Part shown: positions 19,007 to 20,728 of the stretch, piece by piece
How the letters are laid out: each line of letters opens with the position of its first letter
How positions within the stretch are numbered: position 1 is the stretch's first letter
Origin: Pelomyxa schiedti
Taxonomy: Eukaryota > Evosea > Pelobiontida > Pelomyxidae
Direction: 5' to 3'
NCBI GenBank assembly: GCA_020536535.1
Contig: JAHLWZ010001084.1
Span: 1-20,728, forward strand
DNA length: 20,728 nucleotides
Made by a program: the position numbers and the translations under genes
Notes under the pieces: model-generated
The model's input: the letters and a program-made list of their open reading frames with translations, nothing else
The model's database searches: none
What the model was told of the DNA's origin: nothing

Positions 19007-20332
19007 ATGGACACACCCAGTAGTGAACCAACAGGTATTTTGCCTCGTTTCCCTCTATCGTTTCCCAACAACTTTGCAACAAGCCACAACCGAGGTGCAC
19101 GATGACCACCATGACGCCGAAGTAAAAGTTGATGTTTCGACGCCAGAGCCGGCAAAGACCGAGCCTGAGAAGACTGACCCTGCCCAGGAACCAGCCGACC
19201 CTAACAAACCTGCAAAAACAGAGCCCGTTGTGGAGAAAGCAGAGGAACCAAAAGTTGGCGTAACTGAGAAAAAGACTGTAGACTCGAAGAGCTCAAAACT
19301 GTCTGCGGCCTCGGGTGCAAAAACGCCATCAAAGTCCGCTAAAACCTCTGCTTCCAGGCGAGATACAACAACTACAACCACCACCACTACCACCACAACT
19401 TCTTCAGGAGGAAAGAAACCCGTCGTTTCCTCTACAACTACACGCGAGGTGACATCAAATTCATCATCCAGTCCAGCAAAAACACCCCGCAGATCTGCTC
19501 CAACAAGGAGCCCAACCACACAAACGACCCCAAGAAGACCTGTACAATCTCCCCGAAGCCCAACAAAACCCCCTGTGGCAGACCAACCTGTGTGTATCTA
19601 CCCTCCTCTTTTCTTTATCACCCATACGGAAAAGGAAACAGCTGCCACTGCATCTACTACCACCACTACCACAGTATCAGTTAGTTCTTCACTGTTAAAG
19701 CCAACCAAATTACATGAACTGCGAGCTGAAGAAAACAAAAAACTGTAATCTACTTGTATTGTCTTCTTACAATTCACACACTAGCAGGCGAGAAAAACTT
19801 GACACAGCAAAGAAAGAGAAAGCTGCTATGAAGAAGTGGGCAACAGTTGGTCCTATCGATCACGACAAGTTCTTTAAGCCTATATTCATGGATAAGGATG
19901 CCCCGCCTCCAAAATTGTGTGCCCTCACCGTTTAATACACAAATGAGTCTCAACCTCCTTAAGAACGAAGCAAGTAATGGAAGCCACTATGAAAGCTGCT
20001 GCTGATCTAAAATGGAAGCCTACTGCCACATCACGCAATTTCGACCTGATGCGTGCGGCTTCGGGTGACAAGAGCTACCATACTCTTGAGAAATCTTACT
20101 ACTCACTCAGTCCAATCTCTCCACGCGGTACCACCCCTACCCGATGCTCTTTTTTTCTAGGCTCATTTCGTTCCCTTTAGTTCGAAAACTGTCCAGTACT
20201 TATCACGGAGATGACTTCCAAAAGATACACGAAATCACACACCCAAGCCCCCTACGGGACACCAGTGCTGCAAAGACTGGTGACAGAGTGCACACCGAGG
20301 CTTTTCCATGGCTGACTCCCCGGAACCCTTGA
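19007..20332 (+). CDS. Unrecognised Lys/Thr/Pro-rich protein with conserved-looking C-terminal block
   Basis: I do not recognise this gene. Six exons (19007-19034, 19084-19589, 19635-19744, 19785-19916, 19964-20127, 20181-20332) sum to 1,092 nt, 363 residues. Residues about 14-100 are acidic then Lys/Glu/Pro-rich (repeated KTEP and PAKTEP units) and resemble natively unfolded regions of microtubule-associated or chromatin proteins. Twelve consecutive Thr follow (19365-19400), then Ser/Pro/Arg-rich SPRSPTKPP-like repeats with many SP/TP sites for proline-directed kinases. From about residue 200 the composition becomes ordinary: a charged helix (HELRAEENKKLRREKLD), then a block with WATVGPIDHDKFFKPIF and LKWKPTATSRNFDL, and a short end with FPWLTPRNP. 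The block looks conserved by composition only. The last intron could end at either of two AGs; only the one at 20180 gives the long final exon, since the nearer one stops after six codons. Confidence 0.8.
19365..19400 (+). repeat. ACN triplet repeat coding for twelve Thr
   Basis: Twelve threonine codons in a row use a mixture of ACA, ACT and ACC, so the tract is not a pure slipped repeat and is probably old or under protein-level selection. A second, shorter run (TTTTTT) appears in the next exon at about 19662. Confidence 0.85.

Positions 20333-20728
<396 letters not shown>

Noticed and set aside
19055-19519. Antisense 154-codon frame with a long Val run
   Set aside because: The Val run is the complement of the threonine codon tract. 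The sense frame is supported by five in-phase introns.

Overview
This is a gene-dense nuclear segment from a unicellular eukaryote. The evidence is at least nine protein genes cut by many short GT-AG introns (mostly 38-80 nt), intergenic gaps of about 90-500 bp, and Gln-, Thr- and Pro-rich tracts. The gene families are strictly eukaryotic: ORC5, a Dbl-type RhoGEF, an mRNA capping enzyme, a GPR107-type seven-helix protein and Arf1. An amoebozoan or another free-living protist fits, but no single feature fixes the species. The standard genetic code reads correctly throughout.

Layout: 1-780, mostly non-coding, possibly with the tail of an upstream gene; 781-2545 (+), origin recognition complex subunit 5; about 3035-3586 (+), C-terminal half of a purple-acid-phosphatase-like metallophosphoesterase; 4078-6062 (+), SH3-DH-PH RhoGEF; 6255-10802 (+), a 29-exon leucine-rich-repeat/PP2C phosphatase of 1,024 residues; 10895-12830 (-), membrane-anchored glycerophosphodiester phosphodiesterase; 13086-16417 (+), an mRNA capping enzyme of 922 residues that joins a Cet1-like tunnel RNA triphosphatase to a guanylyltransferase; 16668-18610 (+), GPR107/108 (GOST-family) Golgi seven-helix protein of 479 residues; 19007-20332 (+), an unrecognised Lys/Thr/Pro-rich protein of 363 residues; 20613 to the window end (+), the first exon of Arf1.

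Four models (LRR-PP2C, capping enzyme, GOST protein, Lys/Thr-rich protein) were reconstructed by hand from start to stop, and their exon lengths sum to exact multiples of three. ORC5, the metallophosphoesterase and the GDPD each need a one-base correction inside a short homopolymer, which looks like sequencing or assembly error.

The genes are a housekeeping and signalling mix (replication, cap formation, Rho and Arf signalling, lipid turnover, Golgi trafficking) with no operon-like logic. I found no mobile element, CRISPR array, phage or coherent new multigene system. The most interesting items are the triphosphatase-guanylyltransferase fusion, the permissive splice sites (9 of 28 acceptors in one gene are AAG), the missing catalytic half of the metallophosphoesterase, a G-run tract in the 5' coding region of the LRR-PP2C gene, and the unidentified 363-residue protein.
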